Below, piece by piece: positions 63,539 through 64,000 of a stretch of 64,000 nt of DNA. The translations under genes were made by a program, and so were the position numbers. Each line of letters begins with the position of its first letter. Position 1 is the first letter of the stretch. A model generated the notes under the pieces. That model was given only the letters and a program-made list of their open reading frames with translations, was not told where the DNA came from and did not search any database. The stretch comes from Pycnopodia helianthoides. Lineage: Eukaryota; Echinodermata; Asteroidea; Forcipulatida; Asteriidae. The stretch lies in the NCBI GenBank assembly GCA_032158295.1, contig CM063248.1, positions 14,584,657-14,648,656 on the forward strand. The letters are read 5' to 3'.

Positions 63539-63773
63539 GGGTTGAACAAAGAAAAATTGAGCGGGACATGAATTTGCGACTGGTTAACGTGGTTCCGGGC
63601 TATACGGCAGTTACATTAGAATGGCTTCTGACTGACACCCTGAACAAAGACATTGACAAATTAGGGAGACCGCCAACATTAGGGCTAGATAGCTCAGTTG
63701 GTAGGGTCCGGCACGTTAATCTGGAGGTATCAGGTTCAAGTCCCACTCTAGTAAATTTGTCTTTGTTCAACCC
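63539..63773 (+). mobile_element. Palindromic element carrying two opposed tRNA-like modules
   Basis: The ends are GGGTTGAACAAAGAAAAATT and AATTTGTCTTTGTTCAACCC, about 20-bp inverted repeats. The right half holds a tRNA-like sequence from 63682 to about 63755: A box TAGCTCAGTTGGTAGG, a GTTAAT anticodon-loop region, B box AGGTTCAAGTCCC. Its acceptor arms (GGCTAGA / TCTAGTA) still pair at 5-6 of 7 positions. The left half (63557-63598) carries the reversed 3' part of the same module (GAGCGGGACATGAATTTGCG is antisense to CGCAAATTCATGTCCCGCTC). A second inner copy of the end word (TGAACAAAGACATTGACAAA) starts at 63640. The isotype is not safe to call. It is not a working tRNA gene. Confidence 0.75.
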
Positions 63774-64000
63774 AAAATTAATGTTTCATATTTCAGAATG
63801 AACAACTAACAAAATGTATCCGCTATACCAGTTACTTAAACAAAGGTTTATTAAATGTATTTAATTAAAGACTGCATGAAGTGCTCTTGGAAATTGTTTC
63901 ATCACCTAATGCTACTGCACTGAAGGGGTTTAAATTTCAGTGTAGCACGGCACACGTCAAGGAGCACTCACAAGGAGAAGACTCAACTTGTCTTGTGATT

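Overview
The window is a piece of an animal (eukaryotic) genome, not bacterial. Coding sequence is sparse: short exons bounded by GT-AG splice sites are separated by introns of up to about 9.4 kb, in visibly A+T-rich DNA full of tRNA-derived SINEs, inverted-repeat (MITE-like) elements, minisatellites and long poly-G/poly-C runs. The repeat types, together with an invertebrate version of a vertebrate RhoGEF, suggest a marine deuterostome invertebrate, most likely an echinoderm. That assignment is inference.

One gene is well supported. Six exons on the minus strand (30544-30621, 20959-21144, 15771-15884, 13184-13276, 5516-5758, 4515-4621) splice in frame into a 273-codon open segment. It reads as the Dbl-homology (DH) domain and the start of the following PH domain of a Rho guanine-nucleotide exchange factor, closest to ARHGEF17 (TEM4). 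The five internal junctions are all phase 0; the last exon ends in phase 2. The start codon, N-terminal region, rest of the PH domain, C-terminal part and stop codon are not recognised here. They should lie beyond the two window ends or in exons I could not find.

Layout: 1-4514 is the downstream flank or intron. 4515-30621 holds the six exons and five introns. The introns carry a 39-bp minisatellite (5836-6771), a 36-bp minisatellite (18932-20118), several MITEs with TTAA ends, tRNA-Leu-like SINEs (one inserted in a MITE with an 11-bp target duplication), and a decayed coding-like stretch at 25.2-26.1 kb. 30622-64000 has no exon I can defend. It is either a long 5' intron of the same gene or intergenic, and it holds more MITEs, SINEs, a 19-bp satellite (45064-45860) and a tRNA-bearing palindromic element near the right end.

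The repeats show three themes. One set has TTAA plus AGG/CCT termini, which recalls Kolobok-type non-autonomous elements. A second family is palindromic with GGGCCCAATTTCAT termini. The third comprises several tRNA-derived SINE families. I found no clear new functional system. The most interesting items are the palindromic element with head-to-head tRNA-like modules, the minisatellite whose open frame runs into a real exon, and the decayed coding-like stretch beside a promoter-like motif cluster.
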